DNA of 64,000 bases, taken from assembly GCF_001905345.1 (NCBI RefSeq), contig NZ_LFBV01000004.1, positions 1 through 64,000 of the forward strand, given 5' to 3'. The notes beneath the pieces were generated by a model. It was not told where the DNA came from and did no database searches. It saw only the letters and a list, made by a program, of their open reading frames with translations. This DNA is from Streptomyces uncialis. GTDB lineage: Bacteria > Actinomycetota > Actinomycetes > Streptomycetales > Streptomycetaceae. Position numbers and translations under genes: made by a program. Shown piece by piece: positions 24,101 through 32,599 of the stretch; the stretch's first letter is position 1, and each line of letters opens with the position of its first letter.

Positions 24101-25997
24101 CCTCGGACAGGGCGCCGACCTCCCGCAGGAACGCGCCCACCGCGCGGCCCAGCTCCAGCGGACGGCCCAGCTGGTCGCCCTTCCAGAACGGCAGCCGTCC
24201 CGGCACCCCGGGAGCCGGGGACACCAGTACCCGGTCCCGGGTGATGTCCTCGATCCGCCAGGAACTCGTACCAAGGGTGAACACGTCCCCGACGCGGGAC
24301 TCGTAGACCATCTCCTCGTCCAGCTCACCGACCCGGCCGCCGCCCTTCTTGGGGTCGGCTCCGGCGAGGAACACCCCGAACAGCCCGCGGTCGGGGATGG
24401 TGCCGCCCGAGGTGACGGCGAGGCGCTGCGCGCCGGGGCGGCCCGTGACCGTACCGGCCACGCGGTCCCACACCACGCGCGGACGCAGCTCCGCGAACGC
24501 GTCGGACGGATAGCGGCCCGCCAGCATGTCCAGCACCGCCGTGAACGCCGAGTCCGGCAGCGACGCGAACGGGGCGGCCCGGCGGGCCAGCGCCAGCAGG
24601 TCGTCGGCCTGCCAGGTGTCCATCGCGGTCATCGCGACGAGCTGCTGCGCCAGTACGTCCAGCGGGTTCGCGGGGATGCGCAGCGACTCGATCGCTCCGA
24701 CGCGCATCCGTTCGGTGACCACGGCGGACTGCACCAGGTCGCCCCGGTACTTCGGGAACACCACACCGGTCGACACCGCGCCCACCTGGTGTCCCGCGCG
24801 GCCGACCCGCTGGAGTCCGGAGGCGACCGACGGCGGCGACTCCACCTGGATCACGAGATCCACCGCGCCCATGTCGATGCCCAGCTCCAGACTGGACGTG
24901 GCCACCACGGCGGGCAGCCGGCCCGCCTTGAGGTCCTCCTCGACCAGCGCCCGCTGCTCCTTGGACACCGAGCCGTGATGGGCGCGCGCGATGACCGGGG
25001 GCGCCCCCTGGGCCGCGCCCGAACCGCCCATGAGCTCGGCGGGGGAGTGCGCCTCGTCGAGCGGGACGCCCGTCGCCCGCTCGTACGCGATCTCGTTCAG
25101 GCGGTTGCACAGGCGCTCCGCGAGCCGCCGGGAGTTCGCGAACACGATCGTGGAGCGGTGCGACTGCACCAGATCGGTGATGCGCTCCTCGACATGCGGC
25201 CAGATCGACGGCCGCTCACCGCCCTCCGCGGCGTCCGAGGCGGGGGAGCCGCCCAGCTCACCCAGATCCTGCACCGGCACCACCACCGACAGGTCGAACT
25301 CCTTGCCCGACGGCGGCTGCACGATCTCCACCCTGCGGTGCGGCGACAGATAGCGCGCGACCTCGTCCACCGGGCGGACCGTGGCGGACAGGCCGATACG
25401 CCGCGCGGGCCTCGGCAGCAGTTCGTCCAGCCGCTCCAGGGAGAGCGCCAGATGGGCGCCGCGCTTGGTGCCCGCCACCGCGTGCACCTCGTCCAGGATC
25501 ACCGTCTCCACACCGGCCAGGGCCTCCCGGGTGGCCGATGTCAGCATCAGGAACAGCGACTCCGGGGTCGTGATCAGGATGTCCGGCGGGCGGGTCGCCA
25601 GGGCGCGGCGCTCGGCGGGCGGGGTGTCCCCGGACCGGATGCCGACCCGCACCTCGGGCTCCGGCAGTCCGAGCCGGACGGACTCCTGGCGGATACCGGT
25701 CAGCGGGCTGCGCAGATTACGTTCGACGTCCACCGCGAGGGCCTTCAGCGGGGAGATGTACAACACCCGGCACCGCTTGCGCGGATCGGCGGGCAGGGGC
25801 GCCGAGGTGAGCTGGTCCAGCGCGGCCAGGAAGGCGGCCAGCGTCTTGCCCGAGCCGGTCGGCGCGACGACCAGGACATCGGAGCCCTCACCGATCGCGC
25901 GCCACGCACCGGCCTGGGCGCTCGTGGGCGCGGAGAACGCCCCCGAGAACCAGCCGCGGGTCGCGGGGGAGAAAGCGTCGAGCGCGGACCTCACCAT
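21135..25997 (-). CDS. lhr: Large helicase-related protein Lhr (ATP-dependent DNA helicase)
   Basis: 1620 aa from ATG 25997. Superfamily 2 motifs are visible: Walker A APTGSGKT (about 50), DEVHA box (about 180), IGLSATV, and motif VI QRVGRAGHQ (about 395). These are followed by the Lhr-core winged-helix and DUF1998-like parts, then a long C-terminal region typical of bacterial long Lhr (about 1500-1600 aa). Lhr is a 3'-5' helicase tied to DNA repair; in mycobacteria it is damage-induced. Much longer apparent frames upstream of 25997 overlap the AraC gene on the other strand and are not coding. CAGGAT ends 6 nt before the ATG, which would fit a leaderless mRNA. Confidence 0.94.
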   Translation of the reverse strand: MVRSALDAFSPATRGWFSGAFSAPTSAQAGAWRAIGEGSDVLVVAPTGSGKTLAAFLAALDQLTSAPLPADPRKRCRVLYISPLKALAVDVERNLRSPLTGIRQESVRLGLPEPEVRVGIRSGDTPPAERRALATRPPDILITTPESLFLMLTSATREALAGVETVILDEVHAVAGTKRGAHLALSLERLDELLPRPARRIGLSATVRPVDEVARYLSPHRRVEIVQPPSGKEFDLSVVVPVQDLGELGGSPASDAAEGGERPSIWPHVEERITDLVQSHRSTIVFANSRRLAERLCNRLNEIAYERATGVPLDEAHSPAELMGGSGAAQGAPPVIARAHHGSVSKEQRALVEEDLKAGRLPAVVATSSLELGIDMGAVDLVIQVESPPSVASGLQRVGRAGHQVGAVSTGVVFPKYRGDLVQSAVVTERMRVGAIESLRIPANPLDVLAQQLVAMTAMDTWQADDLLALARRAAPFASLPDSAFTAVLDMLAGRYPSDAFAELRPRVVWDRVAGTVTGRPGAQRLAVTSGGTIPDRGLFGVFLAGADPKKGGGRVGELDEEMVYESRVGDVFTLGTSSWRIEDITRDRVLVSPAPGVPGRLPFWKGDQLGRPLELGRAVGAFLREVGALSEEDARLRLLAAGLDAWAADNVLAYLSEQREACGHVPDDRTIVVERFRDELGDWRIVVHSPFGAQVHAPWALALGARLAERYGMDAQVMHADDGLVLRLPDADLMGMDLLDREPGRAGTEYDSEQAPIGAADVMFDKGEVAQVVTDQVGGSALFAARFRECAARALLLPRRSPGKRTPLWQQRQRAAQLLEVASEFGSFPIVLEAVRECLQDVFDVPGLTELMGDIESRRVRLVEVTTPEPSPFARSLLFGYVAQFLYEGDSPLAERRAAALSLDSRLLAELLGQAELRELLDAEVLTELERELQWRTEDRRAKDAEGVADLLRLLGPLTAAELAERGAEESWARDLAGARRAIPVRIAGAEHWAAVEDAGRLRDALGTALPVGVPEAFTEPVKDPLGDLLARYARTHGPFTSAAAAARFGLGPAVTDGALHRLAASGRVVQGEFHPAGIGQEWCDTSVLRRLRRRSLAALRQELEPVPPAALAQFLPRWQHVGERGGLRGTDGLVRAVEQMQGASVPASALEKLVLPSRVGGYGPTMLDELTAAGEIVWAGAGALPGKDGWISLYLADAAPLLLPPPHPLELTGLHESVLAILSGGYGLFFRQIADQVRATTHPEAADPQLADALWELTWSGRLTNDTLAPLRALLGSGRTAGSTAHRARRAVPRGRYGALTAGARPVSRGGPPTVAGRWSLLPAAEPDATLRAHALARTLLDRHGVVTRGAVAAEGVEGGFSAMYRVLSVFEDSGQARRGYVVEGLGAAQFAMDGAVDRLRAIATARERGDRASGDFPGAMAGSPGATREADGLPGAGGPGIARPGIPDFLEDFPFDENGGRRPTAADRGVTPPPHRRTGPGGRPSDAPRGLVLAAADPANAYGAALPWPEPPTGAGHKPGRKAGSLIVLVDGELALYMERGGKTLLAWPTHPDTPADRHDARLVTAAEALATAARAGSLGTVTVERVNGTPALTSSVGTVLEAAGFHATPKGLRLRV

Positions 25998-26117
25998 GCC
26001 CCCATCCTGCACCCCGCCACTGACAATCCGCTCCGACCTGGGCAAACGCCCTGGACCCGGCGTGGTGCGGGGACCCGTCCCCCGAGCCGGGCGGGCCCGG
26101 TGGCACAGAATGGGGCC

Positions 26118-26978
26118 ATGTCCGGAGAGAGGGAGCGCGCACGGCACTGGCGGTACGCGGAACTGCCCGGTGTCGACCTGCTGCGGGCCCGTTACATCAG
26201 CAAGACCTTCGTGCGGCACACCCACGAGCACTTCGTGATCGCCGCGATCAGCCAGGGCGTCGAGATATTCCACCACGGCGGCTCCGACCAGTACGCGGGC
26301 CCCGGAAGCCTCGCCCTCGTCAACCCGGACACCTCGCACACGGGCCGCGCCGGAGGGCCCGAGGGCTGGCGCTACGGGGCGGTCTACCCCAGCCCCTGCC
26401 TGGTCGCCGAGATCGCCGCCGAGACCACCGGCATCCGGGGCGCGCCGGGTTTCACCAGCCCCGTCCTGGACGACCCGTACGCCGCGGAGCTGGTGCACCG
26501 GGTACTGCGGGCCGCCGACGAGGGCAACGCGCTCGCCGCCGACACCCTGCTGCGGGTGGCGGTCACCCGGCTGCTGCGACGGACCGGGGGCCCGCTGCCC
26601 CAGCGGACCGTCCGCTCCGCCGGAGGCGGCGTCGCCGCCCGCGCGCGTGCCGTGCTGGAGGAACGCATGGACCGGCCCCCGACCCTGGAGCGTCTCGCCA
26701 CCGAGCTGGGCACCGGCCCGTTCGCCCTGCTGCGCGCGTTCCGCGACGCCTACGGCATGCCCCCGCACACCTGGCTCACCGACGCGCGCGTACGGCGTGT
26801 CCGCCGACTCCTCGACGACGGCACCGCCCCCGCCGACGCGGCCGTCGCCGTCGGCTTCACCGACCAGCCGCACCTCAACCGCCACTTCACCCGGATCGTC
26901 GGTGTCCCCCCGGGCGCCTACCAGCGCGAGCGCAAGAACGTACAAGACCCGACCGCCGGGCCGCCGTACCGTCGGTGA
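26118..26978 (+). CDS. AraC-family transcriptional regulator
   Basis: 286 aa from ATG 26118. An N-terminal AraC_binding cupin (about 15-150, HTHEHFVIAAISQG, GPGSLALVNPDTSHTG) is followed by two HTH motifs (about 185-275, including LERLATELGTGPFALLRAFR and AAVAVGFTDQPHLNRHFTR). It is divergent from lhr and ends 1 nt before azlC, so it probably controls azlCD, likely in response to an amino acid or analogue. This arrangement (AraC plus AzlCD) is common in actinobacteria. The effector is not predictable. Confidence 0.88.
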   Translation: MSGERERARHWRYAELPGVDLLRARYISKTFVRHTHEHFVIAAISQGVEIFHHGGSDQYAGPGSLALVNPDTSHTGRAGGPEGWRYGAVYPSPCLVAEIAAETTGIRGAPGFTSPVLDDPYAAELVHRVLRAADEGNALAADTLLRVAVTRLLRRTGGPLPQRTVRSAGGGVAARARAVLEERMDRPPTLERLATELGTGPFALLRAFRDAYGMPPHTWLTDARVRRVRRLLDDGTAPADAAVAVGFTDQPHLNRHFTRIVGVPPGAYQRERKNVQDPTAGPPYRR

Positions 26979-26979
26979 C

Positions 26980-27906
26980 GTGGCAGAACAGACAGCGCCC
27001 GCACGCGCGGGCACCCCATCACCGGCCAAGAGCGACGCCGCCGTCGTCAGGGACGCCCTGGGCGTCGGGGTCGCCGTCGGACTCTCCGGCTTCGCCTTCG
27101 GCGTGACCGCGGCGGGCAGCGGCCTCACCCTGCTCCAGACCTGCGCCCTCAGCCTGCTCGTGTTCACCGGCGCGTCCCAGTTCGCGCTGGTGGGCGCCCT
27201 GGCCGCGGGAGGCAACCCGTACACGGCCGCCGCCGGGGCGTTCTTCCTCGGGGTCCGCAACACCTTCTACGGGCTACGGCTCTCCCAGTTGCTCGCCCTC
27301 CCGCGCGCGGTACGCCCGTTCGCCGCGCACTGGGTCATCGACGAGACGACGGCCGTCTCACTGGCCCAGCCCACCCGGCGCGCCGCCCGGATCGGCTTCA
27401 CGGTGACCGGGGCCACCCTCTACGTGCTGTGGAACCTCACCACCCTCCTCGGCGCGCTGGGCGCCGAGGCCATCGGCGACACCGACGCCTGGGGGCTCGA
27501 CGCCGCCGGACCCGCCGTGTTCCTCGCCCTGCTGGCGCCCATGCTCACGTCCACCACCGAACGCGCGGTCGCGGCCCTCGCCGTCGTCATCGGCCTCGGT
27601 CTGCTGCCCGTCCTGCCCGCCGGCGTGCCCGTCCTGCTCGCCGCGCTGGCCGCCCCCGCCGTCCTGTACGTCGCCGGCCGACGCTCCCCCGCGCGGGAGG
27701 ACACCACGGACGACGCCCCCCATGGCACCGACGGGCGCGACGCCCACAACGGTCACCACCCGGACACCGCCGCGGACCCGGGCACCCGCACCGAGAGCGC
27801 TACGGGTACCGGCACCGGGACCGGCGCGGACACCGGCGACGACACGCACGACCAGCGCGGGGACGACCAGCGCGGGCGCGACGGCACGGGACAGGCGGAG
27901 CGATGA
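26980..27906 (+). CDS. azlC: AzlC-family branched-chain amino acid permease
   Basis: 308 aa from GTG 26980, 1 nt after the AraC stop. Hydrophobic segments fill residues 22-235, with the AzlC signature (LLVFTGASQFALVGALAAGG, FFLGVRNTFYGL, HWVIDETTAVSLAQ). The C-terminal 70 residues are hydrophilic, with His, Asp and a Thr-Gly repeat (TGTGTGTGADTGDD), probably disordered. AzlC with AzlD exports branched-chain amino acids and toxic analogues such as azaleucine. TACCGT ends 7 nt before the GTG, so an internal leaderless promoter is possible. Stop and azlD start overlap as ATGA. Confidence 0.9.
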   Translation: MAEQTAPARAGTPSPAKSDAAVVRDALGVGVAVGLSGFAFGVTAAGSGLTLLQTCALSLLVFTGASQFALVGALAAGGNPYTAAAGAFFLGVRNTFYGLRLSQLLALPRAVRPFAAHWVIDETTAVSLAQPTRRAARIGFTVTGATLYVLWNLTTLLGALGAEAIGDTDAWGLDAAGPAVFLALLAPMLTSTTERAVAALAVVIGLGLLPVLPAGVPVLLAALAAPAVLYVAGRRSPAREDTTDDAPHGTDGRDAHNGHHPDTAADPGTRTESATGTGTGTGADTGDDTHDQRGDDQRGRDGTGQAER

Positions 27907-28211
27907 CCGTATGGATCGCGATCGGCCTCACCGCAGTCAGCTGCTACGCGGTCAAGCTGCTCGGGCTGCTGGTGCCCGCGGGCGTCCTGGAGCGCCCGCT
28001 GGTCCGCCGTATGGCCGCCCTGGTGCCCGTCGCGCTGCTCGCCGCGCTCACCGCGCAGCAGACCTTCGCCGACGGCCGTGCCGTGGTCCTGGACGCCAGG
28101 GCCGCCGGGCTCGCCGCGGCCGCCGTCGTGCTGCTCCTGCGAGCCCCGTTCCTGTTCGTCGTCGCCGCCGCGGTGATCGTGACGGCCGGGGTGCGGGCCA
28201 TGACCGGCTGA
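27903..28211 (+). CDS. azlD: AzlD-family branched-chain amino acid transport subunit
   Basis: 102 aa from ATG 27903, overlapping azlC by 4 nt. Three to four hydrophobic segments and the AzlD pattern (SCYAVKLLGLLVPAGVLERP, RRMAALVPVALLAAL) are clear. It works as the small partner of AzlC in the membrane. It converges on the next gene with only 19 bp between stops. Confidence 0.9.
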   Translation: MTVWIAIGLTAVSCYAVKLLGLLVPAGVLERPLVRRMAALVPVALLAALTAQQTFADGRAVVLDARAAGLAAAAVVLLLRAPFLFVVAAAVIVTAGVRAMTG

Positions 28212-28230
28212 GCGGCTCCCCACGCCCGGC

Positions 28231-29226
28231 TCAGCCGATGGGCCGGCCGTGGGCCCGCAGCGTCCGCAGCGCGTCCAGGGTGACCAGGGGACGCCACTCC
28301 AGGGCCGTCCCCGGGGCCCAGAGGCGCCAGTGGATGGGCCAGCCCCCGTCGCTCTCCTGCTGCGCGGACAGCACGTCCAGCGACCGTGACATCTCGGCGT
28401 CCGTGAACCACGCGCGCGCCAGCGACCCGGGCGAGCGCGCGAAGTGGTGCGGGAAGTGGTGCTCCCGGGGCGCGTAACCGGGCGCCACGGGGAAGTCATC
28501 CAGCCGGTCGGGGTCCAGGACCGCGAGCCGCTGCTCGCGCACCAGCCGCCCCAGCCGGTCGGCCGCCGCCTGCGCGCGCGGGCGGTCCGGCACCGAGTCC
28601 AGGAACACGATCGCGGCCTCGACCTCGTAGGGGTGCGACTTCTCCAGCGACTCGACGGTGTGCCAGCAGAAGTCCGTCGCACGGAACAGCCAGGCGTGCC
28701 AGACGTCGTTGCGGTGCAGCAGTCCCACCACCGGGCCGGTCGCGAGGAGGTCCCCCGGAGGGTTGTCCACGATCGGCACGAAGGGTGCCGACGGATAGGC
28801 CCGCTGACGGGGCAGTACCGAGGGCAGCGCGCCGTCCGGGGTCGACACGGATGTCAGATGGCGGCACAGCCGCTCCACGCGCTGGCCGCCGCACCGCCCG
28901 ATCGAGTCGAGGACGCCCAGCGCGTGGGCGGCGTGCAGCGGCTGGCTCACGGGTCCCCTGAGGTCCGGTTCGTCGCCGTAGCCGCCGTCCTCGGTGCGGT
29001 AGGCGTCGAGAGCGGTCTCCACGGCGTCGGCCCCGCCGTCGCCCGCGCCCAGGAACTCGTAGGCGAACCGGCGCTGCTCCAGCACCCGCGCGGTGAGCCA
29101 CAGGAAGTCCGCCGCACGGGCGAGCGGCGTGTGCGCCGGGACGGGCTGCGGCGCCCCGGTCCCCGGGGCGGGGCGCGATGCCCCGGTGGACGTCGTGGGC
29201 AGGGGGAAAGCTCCGGATTCGGCCAT
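28231..29226 (-). CDS. Hypothetical protein, prenyltransferase/squalene-cyclase-like repeats
   Basis: 331 aa from ATG 29226. I do not recognise a named family. Internal motifs suggest an alpha/alpha-toroid fold: YRTEDGGYGDEPDLRGPVSQ, AHALGVLDSIGR and QESDGGWPIHW (a QW-like motif near 295). No signal peptide or membrane segment is seen. The catalytic DxDD of cyclases is absent. TACGGT (29233-29238 on the minus strand) ends 6 nt ahead of the ATG, indicating a leaderless transcript. It is divergent from the DUF3046 gene across 79 bp. Confidence 0.75.
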   Translation of the reverse strand: MAESGAFPLPTTSTGASRPAPGTGAPQPVPAHTPLARAADFLWLTARVLEQRRFAYEFLGAGDGGADAVETALDAYRTEDGGYGDEPDLRGPVSQPLHAAHALGVLDSIGRCGGQRVERLCRHLTSVSTPDGALPSVLPRQRAYPSAPFVPIVDNPPGDLLATGPVVGLLHRNDVWHAWLFRATDFCWHTVESLEKSHPYEVEAAIVFLDSVPDRPRAQAAADRLGRLVREQRLAVLDPDRLDDFPVAPGYAPREHHFPHHFARSPGSLARAWFTDAEMSRSLDVLSAQQESDGGWPIHWRLWAPGTALEWRPLVTLDALRTLRAHGRPIG

Positions 29227-29305
29227 GGCACGACCGTAGGGCCCGCCGCCCGCGCGAGGAGGCGTACCGGCTCGGCTGCACTCTCAGGGGCGGGATACTG
29301 GACGC

Positions 29306-29500
29306 ATGCGGTTGACGGTCTTCAGACAGCGGATGACGGATCACTTCGGCGCCGGGTACGCAGACTCGTTCGCGCGCGACCATGTGATGACGGAGCTGGG
29401 CGGACGCACGGTGAACGAGGCGCTCGACGCCGGCTGGGAGGCGAAGGACGTGTGGCGCGCGGTGTGCCACGCGATGGACGTGCCCGCCCATCGGCGCTGA
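29306..29500 (+). CDS. DUF3046 protein
   Basis: 64 aa from ATG 29306. The sequence MRLTVFRQRMTDHFGAGYAD with the HVMTELGGRTVNEALDAGW block is characteristic of DUF3046, a small actinobacterial family often found close upstream of recA. Function unknown. GATACT (29294-29299) ends 6 nt before the ATG, again suggesting leaderless expression. Confidence 0.88.
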   Translation: MRLTVFRQRMTDHFGAGYADSFARDHVMTELGGRTVNEALDAGWEAKDVWRAVCHAMDVPAHRR

Positions 29501-29502
29501 TC

Positions 29503-29547
29503 ACCCCCGTACCGGCCACCCCCGTACCGGCCACCCCCGTACCGGCC
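29503..29547. repeat. Three 15-bp tandem repeats
   Basis: ACCCCCGTACCGGCC occurs three times without a mismatch directly after the DUF3046 stop. It may come from slippage; there is no dyad beyond GTAC. Confidence 0.9.
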
Positions 29548-29770
29548 ACGGCCGCCCGGGGACGACCCGCCGCCCGCACACGCGTGTGCGGGTCGCGCGT
29601 GGTCGCTCTGTGGGCCCACGGACAGCCACCACCCACGCACGCGCGCGGGTCGATGGACGACCCTCTGGGCCCGCCCGCGCGGGCCCCTGAGTATGCCCAC
29701 GCACTCCCGCGGACGGTGGTTTCCGAGGGCGATGGGGTGGATTTCGTACACGGTGGGCGAGACTTGGGCC

Positions 29771-31069
29771 GTGGCACCCATTGACGAGACCGCGCGCATA
29801 GCCCAGGAACCCGCTTCGGAGGGCGCTCCGCCGCCCCCGCCCCCGCCGGGCACGGTGGCCGACCACAGCACCCGTATGCCCCGCTGGCTTCCCCGCGCGA
29901 TCGTGCTGGCACTCGGGCTCTACGCGAGCTTCCAGCTCGGGAGCTGGGCGTTCCACCAGCTCACCGGGCTGCTGATCAACATCCTGATCGCGTTCTTCCT
30001 GGCCCTGGCCATCGAACCAGCCGTGAGCTGGATGGCGTCCCGGGGGATGCGCAGGGGGGCCGCCACCGGCACGGTGTTCCTCGGGATCGTGGTCGTCACG
30101 GCCGGTTTCGTGCTCCTCATGGGCTCGATGCTCGCCAGCCAGATCACGAGCATCGCCGAGGACTTCCCCAAGTACCTCGACTCCGTCATCAACTGGAGCA
30201 ACACGACGTTCAGCACCGAGCTGAACCGCGTCAAGATCCAGGACAGTCTCGTCCGCTCGGACTGGCTCCAGAAGTATCTCCAGGACAGCGCGACGGGCGT
30301 CCTCGATGTCTCCGCGCAGGTACTGGGAGGTCTGTTCCAGCTGCTGACGGTCCTGCTGTTCTCGTTCTACTTCGCGGCGGACGGGCCACGGCTGCGGCGC
30401 GGGGTGTGCTCGGTGCTCCCGCCCGCGCGGCAGAGCGAGGTGCTGCGCGCGTGGGAGATCGCCGTCGACAAGACGGGCGGGTACCTGTACTCGCGCGGGC
30501 TCATGGCCATGGTGTCGGGCGTCGCGCACTATGTGCTGCTCCAGACCCTCGGTGTGCCGTACGCGCCCGCGCTGGCGGTGTGGGTCGGGCTCATCTCGCA
30601 GTTCATCCCGACCATCGGTACGTATCTGGCCGGTGCCCTGCCCATGCTGATCGCGTTCACCGTCGATCCCTGGTACGCGCTGTGGGTCCTCCTCTTCGTC
30701 CTCGTGTACCAGCAGTTCGAGAACTATCTCCTCCAGCCGAAGCTGACCGCCAGGACCGTCGACATCCACCCGGCCGTCGCGTTCGGCTCGGTCATCGCGG
30801 GCACGGCGCTGCTGGGCGCGGTGGGCGCGCTGATCGCCATCCCCGCGGTGGCGACCCTCCAGGCGTTCCTCGGGGCCTATGTGAAGCGGTACGACGTCAC
30901 GGACGACCCCAGGGTCCAGGGGCACCGGCGCAAGGGGGCCAGGGGTGTGCTCACCCGGGTGCGGACCGTGCTGAGCGGTGCGGCGGCCCGGACCGGCTCC
31001 GCCGCTCCCGCCGCCTCCTCCGGCGCGGGAACCGTACCCAAGGCCGACACACCCGCCGGTAACGGGTGA
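29771..31069 (+). CDS. AI-2E family transporter (PerM/YdiK family)
   Basis: 432 aa from GTG 29771. Seven or eight membrane segments occur from about 43 to 350, with the family pattern LLINILIAFFLALAIEPAV, LTVLLFSFYFAADG, and WVGLISQFIPTIGTYLAGAL. The N-terminal tail has seven prolines in a row, and the C-terminus is basic and Ala/Ser-rich. The family includes AI-2 exporters and ion or peptide permeases, so the substrate is open. The start is uncertain: ATG 29732 and ATG 29693 are in frame, and none has a strong ribosome site. The stop lies within a hairpin. Confidence 0.85.
   Translation: MAPIDETARIAQEPASEGAPPPPPPPGTVADHSTRMPRWLPRAIVLALGLYASFQLGSWAFHQLTGLLINILIAFFLALAIEPAVSWMASRGMRRGAATGTVFLGIVVVTAGFVLLMGSMLASQITSIAEDFPKYLDSVINWSNTTFSTELNRVKIQDSLVRSDWLQKYLQDSATGVLDVSAQVLGGLFQLLTVLLFSFYFAADGPRLRRGVCSVLPPARQSEVLRAWEIAVDKTGGYLYSRGLMAMVSGVAHYVLLQTLGVPYAPALAVWVGLISQFIPTIGTYLAGALPMLIAFTVDPWYALWVLLFVLVYQQFENYLLQPKLTARTVDIHPAVAFGSVIAGTALLGAVGALIAIPAVATLQAFLGAYVKRYDVTDDPRVQGHRRKGARGVLTRVRTVLSGAAARTGSAAPAASSGAGTVPKADTPAGNG
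31050..31068 (+). terminator. Hairpin at the end of the permease gene
   Basis: CACCCG and CGGGTG form a short stem around the last codons. An ACACCCGCCGGTA copy repeats directly after. The element is weak and lacks a T-tract. Confidence 0.4.
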
Positions 31070-31303
31070 AAACACCCGCCGGTAGCGGTCGGCGGCAGCG
31101 GGCCCGCGCCGGACAGTGAACCTGCCGGGCACCCTTTCGGGCGGTGCCCGGTCCCGCTCCGGGGCATCTCCCCGCCCTGCTCGGGCCCTTCCCCGCCACG
31201 TGCCCCGCCCCAGGTCAGGACGTGTGGCGGGATGAGTGGCGGGGCCGGTTCAGGCCCGCCCGTACCGGCCCGGACGTACGCTCGGTGGTGCCGCGTGGCT
31301 CGC
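31070..31303. other. Region upstream of the recA promoter
   Basis: About 230 bp of GC-rich sequence without a credible gene. Proline- and arginine-rich frames exist on both strands, but they have no start signal and no family resemblance. Confidence 0.4.
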
Positions 31304-31333
31304 TTGACACCAAAATCGAACATCCGTTCTTAT
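31304..31333 (+). promoter_or_regulatory. recA promoter
   Basis: TTGACA (31304-31309) is followed after 18 bp by TCTTAT (31328-31333). The SOS box lies in the spacer and overlaps the -10, so LexA binding would block RNA polymerase. The predicted leader is about 130 nt. Confidence 0.8.
31316..31331. promoter_or_regulatory. LexA-binding SOS box
   Basis: TCGAACATCCGTTCTT matches the Gram-positive/actinobacterial SOS consensus CGAAC-N4-GTTCG, with one change at the last G. Its placement over the recA promoter supports function. Confidence 0.85.
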
Positions 31334-31471
31334 GGGTGTCCGGGAGATGTCCAGCGGCGCTTCCGCCCCGAGTTATCCACAGGCTGGACCGGGCGTCGGG
31401 ACCCATTGTCAGTGGCAGGCGTTAGCGTCTTGAACGTGAAGCGATCGACTCAAGTAAATCGGGTGGAACCC

Positions 31472-32596
31472 ATGGCAGCAGGAACCGACCGCGAGAAGGC
31501 GCTCGACGCCGCGCTCGCACAGATTGAACGGCAGTTCGGCAAGGGCGCGGTGATGCGTCTGGGTGAGAGGCCGAACGAGCCCATCGAGGTCATCCCCACC
31601 GGATCGACCGCGCTCGACGTCGCCCTGGGGGTCGGCGGGCTGCCGCGCGGCCGGGTGGTGGAGGTCTACGGGCCGGAGTCCTCCGGCAAGACCACGCTCA
31701 CCCTGCACGCCGTGGCGAACGCGCAGAAGCTCGGTGGGCAGGTGGCCTTCATCGACGCGGAGCACGCCCTCGACCCCGAGTACGCCAAGAAGCTCGGCGT
31801 CGACATCGACAACCTCATCCTGTCCCAGCCCGACAACGGCGAGCAGGCCCTGGAGATCACGGACATGCTGATCCGCTCCGGTGCTCTCGACCTCATCGTC
31901 ATCGACTCCGTCGCCGCGCTGGTGCCGCGCGCGGAGATCGAGGGCGAGATGGGCGATTCCCACGTCGGCCTCCAGGCCCGGCTCATGAGCCAGGCCCTCC
32001 GGAAGATCACCAGCGCGCTCAACCAGTCCAAGACCACCGCGATCTTCATCAACCAGCTCCGCGAGAAGATCGGCGTCATGTTCGGCTCGCCGGAGACCAC
32101 CACCGGTGGTCGCGCCCTGAAGTTCTACGCCTCGGTGCGGATCGACATCCGCCGTATCGAGACCCTGAAGGACGGCACGGACGCGGTCGGCAACCGCACC
32201 CGCTGCAAGGTCGTCAAGAACAAGTGCGCGCCGCCCTTCAAGCAGGCCGAGTTCGACATCCTCTACGGCCAGGGCATCAGCCGTGAGGGCGGTCTGATCG
32301 ACATGGGCGTGGACCACGGCTTCGTCCGCAAGGCCGGTGCCTGGTACACGTACGAGGGTGACCAGCTCGGTCAGGGCAAGGAGAACGCCCGCAACTTCCT
32401 CAAGGACAATCCCGATCTCGCCAATGAGATCGAGAGGAAGATCAAGGAGAAGCTCGGTGTCGGTGTGAGGGTGGAGACCCCGGCCGTCGAGCCGGCCACG
32501 GACGCGGCCGTCCCCGCGCCCGCGGAGGACGCCAAGACGGTTCCCGCGCCAGCGGCCAAGATGACCAAGGCCAAGGCCACGGCGGCCAAGAGCTAG
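31472..32596 (+). CDS. recA: Recombinase RecA
   Basis: 374 aa from ATG 31472, with GGTGGAA 4 nt upstream; this start gives the normal MAAGTDREKALDAALAQIER N-terminus. Walker A GPESSGKTT is near residue 67, Walker B LIVIDSVAAL near 145, with intact L1 and L2 loops (INQLREKIGVMFGSPETTTGG). The C-terminal tail is Ala/Pro/Lys-rich, as in other Streptomyces RecA proteins. It forms the strand-exchange filament, promotes LexA cleavage, and is needed for chromosome maintenance. Co-transcribed with recX 3 nt downstream. Confidence 0.98.
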   Translation: MAAGTDREKALDAALAQIERQFGKGAVMRLGERPNEPIEVIPTGSTALDVALGVGGLPRGRVVEVYGPESSGKTTLTLHAVANAQKLGGQVAFIDAEHALDPEYAKKLGVDIDNLILSQPDNGEQALEITDMLIRSGALDLIVIDSVAALVPRAEIEGEMGDSHVGLQARLMSQALRKITSALNQSKTTAIFINQLREKIGVMFGSPETTTGGRALKFYASVRIDIRRIETLKDGTDAVGNRTRCKVVKNKCAPPFKQAEFDILYGQGISREGGLIDMGVDHGFVRKAGAWYTYEGDQLGQGKENARNFLKDNPDLANEIERKIKEKLGVGVRVETPAVEPATDAAVPAPAEDAKTVPAPAAKMTKAKATAAKS

Positions 32597-32599
32597 CCC

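Noticed and set aside
26104..26117. Leaderless promoter for the AraC gene (CAGAAT 6 nt before ATG)
   Set aside because: The hexamer is a poor match (no T at the first position), so it was not counted among the leaderless cases.
25998..27263. N-terminal extension of Lhr to 2042 residues
   Set aside because: The extension overlaps the AraC and azlC genes on the other strand, has no domain, and the normal Lhr start is at 25997.
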